Assembly (NCBI GenBank): GCA_965368585.1
Contig: CBDUNM010000001.1
Span: 62,001-126,000 of the forward strand
Direction of reading: 5' to 3'
DNA from: JARRQB01 sp965368585
Lineage (GTDB): Bacteria > Pseudomonadota > Gammaproteobacteria > Chromatiales > Chromatiaceae
DNA: 64,000 nucleotides
Part shown: positions 7,824 to 16,767 of the stretch, piece after piece
How the letters are laid out: each line of letters opens with the position of its first letter
Numbering within the stretch: position 1 is the stretch's first letter
Position numbers and translations under genes: made by a program
Notes under the pieces: generated by a model
Seen by the model: only the letters and a program-made list of their open reading frames with translations
The model's database searches: none
What the model was told of the DNA's origin: nothing

Positions 7824-8675
7824 CTACGCGGCAAGTTGACCGCGTAGTTTCTTGAACGCGTTCTTTTCGATCTGGCGAATTCGCTCGGCCGACACGCCGT
7901 ACTGATCGGCAAGGTCGTGCAGCGTCGCTTTGCTGTCGTTCAGCCAGCGTTGCTGGACAATGTCGCGGCTGCGATCGTCGAGCAGATCGAGCGCTTCGAG
8001 CAGCTGGTCCTGATCGTGCGTTTCGGCGTCCATCGCTTCGACCAGGGTGGCCGGATCCATGCGCATATCGGGCAGGTAGGCGGCCGGCGACAGGCTCGGC
8101 CCATCGTCCTCTTCAGTATCTGTCCCGTCGAAAGCCATGTCGTGGTTGGCCAGGCGCGCCTCCATTTCCAGCACCGTTTCGGGTTTGACGCCCAAGTCGT
8201 CCGCGACTTGCTGCACCTCTTCGTGCGAAAACCAGCCGAGCCGCTTCTTGGAGCTGCGCAGATTGAAAAACAGTTTGCGCTGAGCCTTGGTCGTAGCGAT
8301 CTTGACAATGCGCCAGTTGCGCAGGATGTACTCGTGGATCTCGGCTTTCACCCAGTGCACCGCAAAAGAGACCAGGCGCACGCCGATATCGGGGTCAAAA
8401 CGCCGCACGGCCTTCATTAGGCCAACGGTTCCTTCCTGGATCAGGTCCGGTTGCGGCAGACCGTAGCCGCTGTACTGGCGCGCAATACGCACGACGAATC
8501 GCAGGTGTGACAACACCAGTTTGCGCGCGGCCTCAAGGTCCTGATGATCGCGCAGACGCACCGCCAGGTCGTGCTCTTCCTGCTCGCTGAGCATAGGAAG
8601 CTGGAAGGCGGCACTGATATAGGCCTCCATGCTTCCGGTGGGCAGGGTGTTACGGATGGCGAGTTCGTTACTCAT
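7824..8675 (-). CDS. rpoH: RNA polymerase heat-shock sigma factor sigma-32
   Basis: Alternative sigma factor directing transcription of heat-shock genes. The 283 residues show region 1.2/2 with LVLSHLRFVVRIARQYSGYG and the polymerase-binding PDLIQEGTVGLMKAV, the DNA-opening FAVHWVKAEIHEYILRNWR, the RpoH box QRKLFFNLR, which separates it from RpoD/RpoS, and a region 4 helix-turn-helix ending in SAERIRQIEKNAFKKLR. ATG at 8675 is preceded by AAGGAA. The stop codon lies in a perfect 8-bp stem (CTACGCGG at 7824-7831 with CCGCGTAG at 7840-7847). It ends the ftsY-ftsE-ftsX-rpoH block, as in Escherichia coli. Confidence 0.97.
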   Translation of the reverse strand: MSNELAIRNTLPTGSMEAYISAAFQLPMLSEQEEHDLAVRLRDHQDLEAARKLVLSHLRFVVRIARQYSGYGLPQPDLIQEGTVGLMKAVRRFDPDIGVRLVSFAVHWVKAEIHEYILRNWRIVKIATTKAQRKLFFNLRSSKKRLGWFSHEEVQQVADDLGVKPETVLEMEARLANHDMAFDGTDTEEDDGPSLSPAAYLPDMRMDPATLVEAMDAETHDQDQLLEALDLLDDRSRDIVQQRWLNDSKATLHDLADQYGVSAERIRQIEKNAFKKLRGQLAA

Positions 8676-8809
8676 TGCGAATTCCTTACTAATTTTGTCA
8701 AGATTAGACTAACATTCTATATCGACCACTGCCAATACCTTTTTAGCACTCTTTGCCTGCGACTGCTAACGGTATCAGTAGTTCAATCGATACCGTCCAA
8801 TGCACTGGA

Positions 8810-9799
8810 TTATTCAGGCTTGATTCGGGCAAGCTGGCGGTTGACGGCGAGCCAGGCGCCGGCCAAGCCGAGAAGGGGACTGCCGAGAAAAACGGCGCAA
8901 AGCACGGTTGGCGACTGCGTGACGAGCTGAAATTGGCCTTCGTACAGATCCGCGAGACGGGCCATCGGGCCTTGCAACAGCCACAGGCCGCCGCTGACGA
9001 GCACCCAGGCAATCAGGCCCCCGAGCAGACCAAACCAAAGACCCGTGTACAGAAAGGGGCGACGCACGAATGCGTCGGTTGCGCCCACCAGTTGAGTGAT
9101 GGTTATTTCGGCTTGGCGATGTTGAATTTCCAGGCGTATGGTGTTGCCGACGACCAGCGTCACGGCCGCGGCCAGCAGCCCGGCAAGTAACAGGACACCG
9201 CGTTGCATCGCCTGTGTAAAGGCATGCAGGCGCTGCATCCATTGCAGGTCGAGCTGCGCGAGTTCCACCTCGGCGGCGGCGCCCAGCCGGTCGGCCAGGG
9301 CTTGTGCTTGCTCGGGCGTACTTTGCGCGTCCGTTGGCTGAACCAGAATCACCGCCGGAAGCGGGTTTTTATCCAGTAGATCCAGCGCTTCAGCAAACCC
9401 CGACAATGCCCGGAATTCCTGCAATGCCTCGGCCCGCGTCACCAGTTTGACCTCGCCGACCCCGTACTCGGTGCGGAATTGTTCAGCCAGTTGCCGCGCT
9501 GCCGCATCGTCGACCTCAGTATCGAGGTAGAGTGAGATACTGACGGATTCGTTCCAGGCGCCGGACAGTGTTTCGGCGTTTTTGATTAGTAGATACAAGC
9601 CTGCGGGCAGGGCGACAGCAATGCCGATCACCGCGGCCGTCATCACGGTGCCGATCGGGTTGCGGGTCAGACGTCCCAGCGTCGCCAGGGCGACCTGGAA
9701 GTGGCGCAACAACCAGATCGCCGGGTTTAAGCGGCGCCGCGCGACATTCACCCGGGTGGCGGACTTCCTGCCCTTGGTGCGTCTGGCTCCGCGAATCAC
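8810..9799 (-). CDS. ftsX: Cell-division ABC-transporter-like permease FtsX
   Basis: Membrane partner of the ATPase FtsE; the complex acts at the division septum and activates murein hydrolases through adaptor proteins. The 329-residue protein has a basic cytoplasmic N-terminus, a first helix (about 50-72, IGTVMTAAVIGIAVALPAG), a large periplasmic loop, and three C-terminal helices, the layout of gammaproteobacterial FtsX. The start overlaps the ftsE stop by 4 bp, so the two are translationally coupled. Similarity is strongest in the TRNPIGTVMTAAVIGIA segment and in the three C-terminal helices. Confidence 0.95.
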   Translation of the reverse strand: MIRGARRTKGRKSATRVNVARRRLNPAIWLLRHFQVALATLGRLTRNPIGTVMTAAVIGIAVALPAGLYLLIKNAETLSGAWNESVSISLYLDTEVDDAAARQLAEQFRTEYGVGEVKLVTRAEALQEFRALSGFAEALDLLDKNPLPAVILVQPTDAQSTPEQAQALADRLGAAAEVELAQLDLQWMQRLHAFTQAMQRGVLLLAGLLAAAVTLVVGNTIRLEIQHRQAEITITQLVGATDAFVRRPFLYTGLWFGLLGGLIAWVLVSGGLWLLQGPMARLADLYEGQFQLVTQSPTVLCAVFLGSPLLGLAGAWLAVNRQLARIKPE

Positions 9800-10467
9800 A
9801 TCAGACCCTCGATATCCTGTATCAGTCGGCCCTCCTGGAGGGTCAGGATGCGCCGTCGCAGACTGTTGATCAGCGCGATGTCGTGGGTCGCGATCAGCAG
9901 CGTAACTCCGACCTGATTGAATTGCAGGAACAGGTCCATGATTTCACGGGACAGGTCCGGGTCCAGGTTTCCCGTCGGCTCGTCGGCGAGTACGACGCGG
10001 GGTTTGCTGACCACGGCGCGGGCAATTCCGACGCGTTGTTGTTCGCCGCCCGACAGCATCACCGGCAACAATTTTTCTTTTTTCAGCAAGCCTACTTTGT
10101 CCAGTGACGCGTGCACCCGGCGCCTGGTTTCGATGTGACCCAGTCCCGCGACCACCAATGGCAGGGCGACATTGTCGAACACGGTGCGGTCTGGCAGTAA
10201 GCGGTGATCCTGAAAAATCATCCCTATCTCGCGCCGGTGATAAGGCACGGCGCGGTTCGGCAGACGGTTGAGATTGCGTTCGTTTACCCAGACCTGGCCG
10301 CCGGACGCGCGTTCCAGCAACCCGATCAGCTTCAGCAGCGTGCTCTTGCCCGCGCCCGAATGCCCCGTCAAGAACGTCAGGTCGCCTGTGCGCATCTCGA
10401 AGCTCACGCCGGAGAGAACCTCGTGACCTCCCGCGTAGCGTTTACGGACGTTGTCGAACTTGATCAT
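9796..10467 (-). CDS. ftsE: Cell-division ATP-binding protein FtsE
   Basis: Cytoplasmic ABC ATPase that drives FtsX. All ABC motifs are intact: Walker A GHSGAGKSTLLK (about 35-46), Q-loop in GMIFQDHRLL, signature LSGGEQQRVGIARA, Walker B VVLADEPTGNLD and the switch histidine in LLIATHD. Length (223) is typical. Start ATG at 10467 gives the standard MIKFDNVRKRY N-terminus. It lies 72 bp downstream of ftsY in the same orientation and overlaps ftsX. Confidence 0.97.
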   Translation of the reverse strand: MIKFDNVRKRYAGGHEVLSGVSFEMRTGDLTFLTGHSGAGKSTLLKLIGLLERASGGQVWVNERNLNRLPNRAVPYHRREIGMIFQDHRLLPDRTVFDNVALPLVVAGLGHIETRRRVHASLDKVGLLKKEKLLPVMLSGGEQQRVGIARAVVSKPRVVLADEPTGNLDPDLSREIMDLFLQFNQVGVTLLIATHDIALINSLRRRILTLQEGRLIQDIEGLM

Positions 10468-10539
10468 GGATAATATGCCATTCTCATCGCCCAGGCGGCC
10501 AAAGCTGAACCGCTGGCCGTGACGGGGTGTACGCGCGGT

Positions 10540-11535
10540 TCAGTCTTTCTCAAACAACGCCCGGACGAACTCTGCGGCGTCGAAGTGGCGCAGGTCTTCG
10601 ATCTGCTCACCGACCCCGACGAAGCGAATCGGCACCCGCAGACGTTCCGCAATGGCGAATACGATGCCGCCTTTGGCGGTGCCGTCGAGCTTGGTCAGGG
10701 TGATGCCGGTCAGTCCAACCGCCTCGTGGAACTGCAGTGCCTGGTTGAGGGCGTTCTGGCCGGTACCGGCATCGAGCACGAGCATGACCTCGTGGGGGGC
10801 TTCGGGGTCGATTTTCTTCATGACTCGGGCGATCTTGGACAACTCGTCCATGAGGTTCGTCTTGGTGTGCAGACGTCCGGCCGTATCCGCGATCAGCACG
10901 TCCACACCCCGCGCGGTGGCTGCTTGCAGCGCATCGAAGATGACCGATGCCGCATCGGCGCCGCTGTGCTGCGCGATGACCGTGATCTTATTGCGTTCGC
11001 CCCAGGTCTGGAGTTGCTCCACCGCCGCCGCGCGAAAGGTGTCGCCAGCCGCCAGCATCACCTGCTGGCCTTCGTCCTGTAGCCGTTTGGCGAGCTTGCC
11101 GATAGTTGTGGTCTTTCCGGCGCCGTTAATACCCACCATCAAAACCACCTGGGGCTTGCCGGGGGCCGCTGGCTTCACGGGCACGTCGGCCCGGGTCAGT
11201 ATTTCGGTCAACTGCGCGCGCAACACGTCTGTCAGGGCTTGCGGGTCGGCCAGCTCTTTACGGCGGCTGCGTCGCGTCAAGTCGTCGATAATCCGGTTGG
11301 TTGCGTCCACGCCGACATCGGCGGTCAACAACAAGGCTTCAAGTTCCTCGAGTAGATCGTCGTCGATCTGCTTGCGCCGCAATACCAGGCCCGCCAGCCC
11401 GTCGGTAAAGTTGGCGCGGGTACGGGTCAATCCTTGCTTGAGGCGCTGATATAACGACCGAGTCGCGACATCGCTGGCGGTGGTCTCTGCCGCGTCTGCT
11501 TGAACCGCTTTGTTTTTACGACCGAATCCGAACAT
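10540..11535 (-). CDS. ftsY: Signal recognition particle receptor FtsY
   Basis: SRP-type GTPase that docks ribosome-nascent chain-SRP complexes at the inner membrane. After a short acidic/alanine-rich N-terminal segment come the N domain (helical, ending near LTRADVPVKP) and the G domain with GINGAGKTTTIGKLA (G1), DTAGRLHTKTNLMDEL (G3) and TKLDGTAKGG (G4). The frame is open 33 codons further upstream, but MFGFGRKNK at 11535 matches the usual FtsY start and avoids overlap with the upstream plus-strand gene. The A domain is short compared with E. coli, as in many gammaproteobacteria. First gene of the ftsYEX-rpoH block. Confidence 0.96.
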   Translation of the reverse strand: MFGFGRKNKAVQADAAETTASDVATRSLYQRLKQGLTRTRANFTDGLAGLVLRRKQIDDDLLEELEALLLTADVGVDATNRIIDDLTRRSRRKELADPQALTDVLRAQLTEILTRADVPVKPAAPGKPQVVLMVGINGAGKTTTIGKLAKRLQDEGQQVMLAAGDTFRAAAVEQLQTWGERNKITVIAQHSGADAASVIFDALQAATARGVDVLIADTAGRLHTKTNLMDELSKIARVMKKIDPEAPHEVMLVLDAGTGQNALNQALQFHEAVGLTGITLTKLDGTAKGGIVFAIAERLRVPIRFVGVGEQIEDLRHFDAAEFVRALFEKD

Positions 11536-11688
11536 GTGGACGGGGACTCCAGGGAACCTGCCCACGGCGCGGCGGTCAACCAAACGACCGGCAGGTGTAT
11601 CCGCACCGGGGCTGTATGTCAGAATGCCGGGCATCGTATCACCATCGGAAAGCTATCGCCGCATATGTTGGCCAGGAGTCAGGAGAAC

Positions 11689-13053
11689 ATGTTTCGTACA
11701 GTGTTCGTTGCGCTGATCGCGCTATCGCCCATGCTCGCCGCTGCAATGAACGTCAGCGAGTTTATGCTGGACAACGGGATAAAGGTCCTCGTTAAGGAGG
11801 ATCATCGGGCGCCGGTCGCGGTCACTCAGGTCTGGTATAAAGTGGGGAGCAGTTACGAGCCCAATGGCCTGACCGGCATATCGCACGCGCTCGAGCACAT
11901 GATGTTCAAAGGGACGGAAAAGGTCCCCCCGGGTGAGTTTTCGCGGATCATTTCCGCGCTCGGCGGCAACGACAACGCGTTTACCGGGCAAGACTACACC
12001 GCCTATTTCGAAACCCTCGCCTCCGACCGCATCGAACGGGCGCTCGAACTCGAAGCCGACCGGATGCGCGGCCTCATCATCGATCCCGACGAGTTTGCCA
12101 AAGAGATCGAGGTGGTCAAAGAAGAGCGGCGCCTGCGTACCGAAGACAAGCCGACCGGCAAGGTCTACGAGCAGTTTCAGGCGGTGGCGTGGCGTGCCTC
12201 GCCTTACCGCAACCCGGTCATCGGCTGGATGCACGATCTGGACAACATGACGGCGGACGATTTGCGCGCCTGGTACGAGCGCTATTACGCGCCGGCCAAT
12301 GCCACCCTGGTGGTGGTGGGTGATGTCGATCCGCAGCGGATTCTGGCCATGGCGAAAAAGTACTTCGGCCCCCTGGAGGGGGGCGCGAGGGTATCTGAAA
12401 AACCCCAGAGCGAACCCGAACAACCGGGTTTGACGCGGGTCGAGGTCTCGATCCCGGCCCGTCAGCCGTACCTGCTGATGGGATACAAGACACCGGTGGT
12501 CGGGTTGGCCGACGAACCCTGGGAGCCGTTTGCACTGTACGTCTTGTCGGCGATACTCGATGGCGGTAGCAGCGCCCGCCTGAGTCGAGACGTCGTGCGC
12601 GGCAGCGGCGTGGCCAGCTCGGCAGGCGCCAGCTACGACGTATACGGGCGATTGCCGGGGATGCTGGTTCTCAGCGGTACGCCCACCGACGATCGCACCA
12701 CCGACGACGTCGAGCAGGCATTGCGCGCGCAGGTCGAACGCTTGAAGCGCGAGCCGGTCAAGCCTGAGGAACTCGAGCGCGTCCTGACCAGCACGATCGC
12801 CAGCAAGGTCTACGAGAAAGATTCGGTCTTCTATCAGGCCATGCAGATCGGGATGCTGGAAACGATCGGACTGGATTGGCGGCTGGCGGACGAGGAGGTC
12901 GAGCGCATCCGCGCCGTCACGCCCGAGCAGGTACAAATGGTTGCTCGCAAGTATCTCGACGACAGAAACCTCTCCATCGCGACGCTGAAGCCCCTGCCCA
13001 TGACGGAAGCGAAGACGCGTCGTGCCACCTCCGGAGGACGCCATGGTGCGTAA
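11689..13053 (+). CDS. M16-family zinc metalloprotease, catalytic subunit (exported)
   Basis: Predicted exported pitrilysin/insulinase-family peptidase, 454 residues. A signal peptide (about 1-19, ending in LAAA) is followed by the inverted zinc motif HALEH at H66-E69-H70 and the distal ligand E146 in KEERR, spaced as expected for M16 enzymes. Both M16 half-domains follow, with RYYAPANATLVVVGD in the linker region. ATG at 11689 is chosen over the longer frame because of the AGGAG Shine-Dalgarno and the signal peptide. It overlaps the paralogous next gene by 11 bp, indicating a heterodimer of active and inactive subunits, common beside rsmD in this class. The substrate is unknown. Confidence 0.92.
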   Translation: MFRTVFVALIALSPMLAAAMNVSEFMLDNGIKVLVKEDHRAPVAVTQVWYKVGSSYEPNGLTGISHALEHMMFKGTEKVPPGEFSRIISALGGNDNAFTGQDYTAYFETLASDRIERALELEADRMRGLIIDPDEFAKEIEVVKEERRLRTEDKPTGKVYEQFQAVAWRASPYRNPVIGWMHDLDNMTADDLRAWYERYYAPANATLVVVGDVDPQRILAMAKKYFGPLEGGARVSEKPQSEPEQPGLTRVEVSIPARQPYLLMGYKTPVVGLADEPWEPFALYVLSAILDGGSSARLSRDVVRGSGVASSAGASYDVYGRLPGMLVLSGTPTDDRTTDDVEQALRAQVERLKREPVKPEELERVLTSTIASKVYEKDSVFYQAMQIGMLETIGLDWRLADEEVERIRAVTPEQVQMVARKYLDDRNLSIATLKPLPMTEAKTRRATSGGRHGA

Positions 13054-14365
13054 CCTGTCGTTGCTCGGTTTGCTCGTGCTCGGCGCCGCCACGGCCACGG
13101 CGGCGACGCCCGAGGTCCACAGCTGGCACACCGACAACGGCGCCAAGGTGATTTTCGTACACGCGCCCGAACTCCCGATGGTGGACATCCGCGTGGTGTT
13201 CGATGCCGGCAGCGCGCGGGATGCCGGGCTGCCCGGACTGGCCAACTTTGCCAACGCCGTGCTCGATCAGGGCGCCGGCAAATGGAGTGCCGATGAAATC
13301 GCCGAGCGCCTGGGCGACCGGGGCATAGAGATGAGTAACGGCTCGCTGCGCGACATGGCCTGGTACAGCGTACGCAGCCTTACGGAGCCGGCGACGCTGG
13401 ACGTGGCGCTGGAGACCCTGGCGAGCGTAATCGCCCAGCCGCGGTTCGGCAGTGACGATATCGAACGGATTCGTCAGCAGATGCAGGCCGCACTGCGCCA
13501 TGCCCTGCAATCTCCGGGTACGGTGGCCCAACGGGCGTTCTACAGAACGGTCTACGGCGATCATCCCTATGCGCACGATCCGACCGGGAATACAGAGTCG
13601 CTGGCGGCGATTTCGCGCGACGATCTGCGGGCGTTCCACCAACGCTACTACGTGGCGCGCAACGCCTTGGTGGCCATCGTCGGGGCGGTCGAAAGACCGC
13701 GCGCCGCCGAGATTGCCGCACAGTTGACGGCCGGACTGGCGGTCGGCAAACACGCACCGGCGTTACCCGCGCCGCCGTCGGCCAGGAGCGAAGAAATCCG
13801 TCAGGATTTCCCCAGTTCGCAGACCCACATTTACGTAGGACAGCCGGGAATGTCACGGCATGATCCCGATTATTTCCCGCTTTACGTTGGCAACCACGTG
13901 TTGGGTGGCAGCGGGTTGGTATCGCTGTTGGGCGAAGAGGTGCGCAACAAGCGGGGGCTGTCGTATAGCGTATACAGCTATTTTTCACCGATGCGCGCGG
14001 CGGGGCCTTTCCTGATGAGTGCCCAGACTAAGAATAACCAATCGGGGGAGGCGCTCAGCGTGATGCTGGAGACGCTCAATCGCTACATTAGCGAAGGGCC
14101 TTCCGCGGAGGAACTGACGGCGGCTAAGCGCAACATCACTGGTGGTTTCCCGCTGACTATCGCCAGCAACAAGAAGATTGTCGAGTACATTGCCATGATG
14201 GGTTTCTACGAGTACCCGCTCGATTGGCTGGAGACCCTGGTCGCCAAGGTGGAAGCGGTAACGGCGGAGCAGATCCGCGACGCCTTTGCGCGGCGCCTCG
14301 ACCCCGAGAAGCTGGCGGCGGTGATTGTCGGCGGAAAGGCCGGTCCGTCGCCGGCGACGCAGTGA
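13043..14365 (+). CDS. M16-family peptidase-like protein, non-catalytic subunit (exported)
   Basis: Partner of the preceding protease, 440 residues with a signal peptide (about 1-21, TATAA). At the place of the zinc motif it reads LPGLANFANAVLDQG, with no HxxEH, so the site is degenerate; this is the usual non-catalytic half of two-gene M16 systems, supplying substrate-binding surface. The fold is otherwise conserved: RYYVARNALVAIVG in the middle, and VLGGSGLVSLLGEEVRNKRG with its conserved EVR/RG motif in the C-terminal half. ATG at 13043 follows GGAGG. Its stop overlaps the start of rsmD (GTGA). Confidence 0.92.
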   Translation: MVRNLSLLGLLVLGAATATAATPEVHSWHTDNGAKVIFVHAPELPMVDIRVVFDAGSARDAGLPGLANFANAVLDQGAGKWSADEIAERLGDRGIEMSNGSLRDMAWYSVRSLTEPATLDVALETLASVIAQPRFGSDDIERIRQQMQAALRHALQSPGTVAQRAFYRTVYGDHPYAHDPTGNTESLAAISRDDLRAFHQRYYVARNALVAIVGAVERPRAAEIAAQLTAGLAVGKHAPALPAPPSARSEEIRQDFPSSQTHIYVGQPGMSRHDPDYFPLYVGNHVLGGSGLVSLLGEEVRNKRGLSYSVYSYFSPMRAAGPFLMSAQTKNNQSGEALSVMLETLNRYISEGPSAEELTAAKRNITGGFPLTIASNKKIVEYIAMMGFYEYPLDWLETLVAKVEAVTAEQIRDAFARRLDPEKLAAVIVGGKAGPSPATQ

Positions 14366-14958
14366 AACACGGTGGCGCGGGCGCCAACCGCGTTCGCATA
14401 ATCGGCGGTCAGCACAAGGGGCGTCGACTGATCTTCCCGGGCGGCCCGGGGCTGCGCCCCACGGCGGACCGAGTGAAAGAAACCTTGTTCAACTGGCTGC
14501 AGCCGGTACTGGCCGGCGCCCGGTGCGCCGACCTGTTTGCGGGCAGCGGTGCGTTGGGGCTGGAAGCGGCATCCCGCGGTGCCGGGTATGTCTTGCTGGT
14601 GGAAAGATCGCCGCCAGTGGCGGCGCGTCTGAGCGAACATCTGATCGCGTTGCAGCTCGGGGACCGAGCGCAGGTGCACAACGCCGACGCCCTTCGCGTG
14701 GTGCGAGTGCGGCCGGAACGGGGGTATGATGTGATTTTCCTGGATCCCCCTTTCTCGGCGGGTTTATTGGGATCGACGGCCCATGCGCTGGAAAGCAACG
14801 GCTGGCTGGCCCCCGAGGCCTGGATCTATCTCGAGCAGGATGTCGCACACCCCTGGCCGGAATTGCCGTCCGCGTGGCTGAATCACCGGGAAGGGCAGGC
14901 CGGACAAGCCGCTTTTCGCTTGATGAAACGCGTGCGAACGACCGGCGCAGGTTGCTAA
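14362..14958 (+). CDS. rsmD: 16S rRNA (guanine966-N2)-methyltransferase
   Basis: S-adenosylmethionine-dependent methyltransferase that modifies G966 of 16S rRNA in the small subunit. The 198 residues start with VRIIGGQHKGRRL and contain RPTADRVKETLFNWL, the SAM-binding DLFAGSGALGLEA and the catalytic DPPF in YDVIFLDPPF, all diagnostic of RsmD. GTG at 14362 overlaps the upstream stop by 4 bp. The order rsmD-coaD downstream of the M16 pair, with ftsY divergent, is conserved in related bacteria. Confidence 0.95.
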   Translation: MKHGGAGANRVRIIGGQHKGRRLIFPGGPGLRPTADRVKETLFNWLQPVLAGARCADLFAGSGALGLEAASRGAGYVLLVERSPPVAARLSEHLIALQLGDRAQVHNADALRVVRVRPERGYDVIFLDPPFSAGLLGSTAHALESNGWLAPEAWIYLEQDVAHPWPELPSAWLNHREGQAGQAAFRLMKRVRTTGAGC

Positions 14959-14989
14959 ACTGCCAATTTGGCCACGTGCGGACTAGATT

Positions 14990-15466
14990 ATGCATACCGC
15001 TGTTTACCCCGGTACGTTCGATCCCATCACCAACGGTCACACGGATCTGATCAGGCGCGCAGCTACCTTGTTCAAGCACGTGATCGTAGCGGTCGCTCAG
15101 GACACGGGAAAGCAGACGGTCTGCGATGTCGCGCAACGGGTGGCGCTGGGACAAAAAGCGCTGGTCGATCTGGACAACGTCTCGGTGAAACCGTTTTCCG
15201 GTTTGCTGGTGGACTATTGCCGCCAGCAACGGGCTAAGGTGGTTATCCGCGGGCTGCGCGCCGTGTCTGATTTCGAGTACGAATTCCAGCTCGCCGGCAT
15301 GAATCGGCGCCTCGCCCCCGAGATCGAAACCATCTTCATGACGCCCGCAGAGCAGTATGCCTTCATTTCCTCGACGTTGGTGCGGGAAGTGTTCCGTCTG
15401 GGCGGAGATGTGTCAGAATTCGTACATCCGGAGGTTCAGCAAGCGCTCAAGGAAAAGCTGTGTTAG
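14990..15466 (+). CDS. coaD: Phosphopantetheine adenylyltransferase
   Basis: Fourth step of coenzyme A synthesis: transfers AMP from ATP to 4'-phosphopantetheine, giving dephospho-CoA. The 158 residues show the nucleotidyltransferase HxGH-type motif in GTFDPITNGHTDLI, the RGLRAVSDFEYEFQLAGMN substrate loop, and the ISSTLVRE motif. Length and motifs are normal. It begins 31 bp after rsmD and is followed by the ferredoxin gene, a common trio. Confidence 0.97.
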   Translation: MHTAVYPGTFDPITNGHTDLIRRAATLFKHVIVAVAQDTGKQTVCDVAQRVALGQKALVDLDNVSVKPFSGLLVDYCRQQRAKVVIRGLRAVSDFEYEFQLAGMNRRLAPEIETIFMTPAEQYAFISSTLVREVFRLGGDVSEFVHPEVQQALKEKLC

Positions 15467-15508
15467 CCGGTTTGGATTCTTTGTGCTTTTAACGCCAGGA
15501 GCAATATC

Positions 15509-15760
15509 ATGGCTTTGACAATTACCGATGAATGTATCAACTGTGACGTCTGTGAGCCGGAGTGTCCAAACGCCGCCATCTACCAGGGTGAGGAGATTTA
15601 CGAGATCAACCCTGCGCTTTGCACCGAATGCGTCGGACATTACGAGACTTCGCAGTGCGTAGAGGTATGTCCGGTTGACTGCATCATCGTAGATCCCGAT
15701 CACACCGAGACCAAGGAAGAACTCCAAGCCAAGTACGAACATATCACCGCGGAAGCCTAG
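15509..15760 (+). CDS. YfhL-type 2[4Fe-4S] ferredoxin
   Basis: Small soluble electron carrier with two iron-sulfur clusters. The first cluster motif is CINCDVCEPECPN (CxxCxxCxxxCP); the second is CTECVGHYETSQCVEVCP, where the CxxC-x8-CxxxC spacing with an insertion is characteristic of the Alvin/YfhL ferredoxin family. 83 residues, normal length. A Shine-Dalgarno (CAGGAG) precedes ATG at 15509. It follows coaD, its usual neighbour. The electron partner is not deducible from the window, although the NifJ enzyme encoded at 46949-50536 also uses ferredoxin or flavodoxin. Confidence 0.95.
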   Translation: MALTITDECINCDVCEPECPNAAIYQGEEIYEINPALCTECVGHYETSQCVEVCPVDCIIVDPDHTETKEELQAKYEHITAEA

Positions 15761-16151
15761 CCGCCTTACGGCAGGTGATGCGAAGATAGCGGTTTTGCCG
15801 GCTGTACGCCGCGCTGCCGACATCAATTGCGAGCCATTGCTTGGTGGTGCGCGTCACAACATCAGTCAGATGCGGCCTGATCGCCGCCTTCATCACCGCC
15901 AACTATGGGCGATTGATGTTGGCGTACAGGTTCGCCCCGGCAGCGGCACTGCGCGTTTCTCGATTTTTGATGCCGATCACCACCGGGTTACAGCGACGCT
16001 CGGCAACGACGTGCCTGGGGCAACCTGCGGGACATGATGCGGGGCCGTACGACCGGCGAAGTCCGGGCGGCCAGTGAACCGCGCGGTCCGGTGCGGGCTC
16101 AGGTGCGACGAGCGCGGATTGCGCAGCGTCAGCAACTTTGGCGGAGGGCGC
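15761..16151. other. Intergenic stretch without a recognisable gene
   Basis: 391 bp between the ferredoxin gene and the broken SIMPL gene. Short open frames exist on the plus strand but show no family signature, good start context or domain, and the reading shifts between frames. Given the decayed gene that follows, this may be remnant coding sequence, but nothing can be named. Confidence 0.5.
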
Positions 16152-16595
16152 ATGCGGACACACCATGCCAGATCGGCCGCTTTGTTGGGCGTCCCTATCA
16201 CCACCGGCCTAGCTGTGCTGGGCTATCTTCCCGCCGGCGGTATGCCGCGCTCCAAGCCGCTGGATCGCACCGTGAGCGTAAAGGGCCTGGCGGAGCGGGA
16301 GCTGGCGGCCGACGTGGCCATCTGGACCATCAAATTCAACGAGGCGAGTAACGAGCTTGGCGCTTTGTACGCGGGCCTGAACAAGAAGCCCGCGCTGGAC
16401 AGCGACTTTCTTGTGCAAGCCGGTTTTCAGACCGAATAGATCAGCCTATCCGCGCCGGCGATCGTCGGTCGCAAGACCCAGGCTTGCGGCGACGGTACCA
16501 ATGTGGCATTTCGTTATTCGGGCAGTTCCTCCATCACCGTATACAGCAAGCGTGTCAGAGTCGTGACCACCGTGGGGTATTATCTGATAAATTAG
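16152..16595 (+). pseudogene. SIMPL-domain (DUF541/YggE-like) exported protein, broken
   Basis: Reading from ATG 16152 (GGAGGG upstream) gives a signal-anchor helix (LLGVPITTGLAVLGYLPAG), then VSVKGLAERELAADVAIW, the well-known opening of SIMPL-domain proteins. An in-frame TAG at 16437-16439 interrupts it; the frame continues with ISLSAPAIVG, DGTNVAFRYSGSSSITVYS and SKRV, exactly what follows in intact homologues (EEISLSAPAI...). A second stop at 16593-16595 comes at about two thirds of the family's usual length, leaving the C-terminal part missing. Both the internal stop and the missing end point to a decayed gene rather than a sequencing error. The intact family is periplasmic with poorly defined function. 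Confidence 0.85.
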
Positions 16596-16767
16596 TGGGT
16601 CGTTTTTCTCAATGTTGGATTTATCTCAAACGACAGTCGCGCCTTGACCTCTCCTTTACCGATCTGTGACGCCGCATGGTCTATGCTCTACGTCTCGGAC
16701 TTCGGTGATTCGATGTCAGCGACGTCCCGGTAGTTGTTTCAATAAAATCTTAAGAGGCGGAAAACAC

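Noticed and set aside
11722..13254. 510-codon minus-strand open frame opposite the M16 genes
   Set aside because: Antisense shadow of two well-supported peptidase genes. Length only reflects GC bias.
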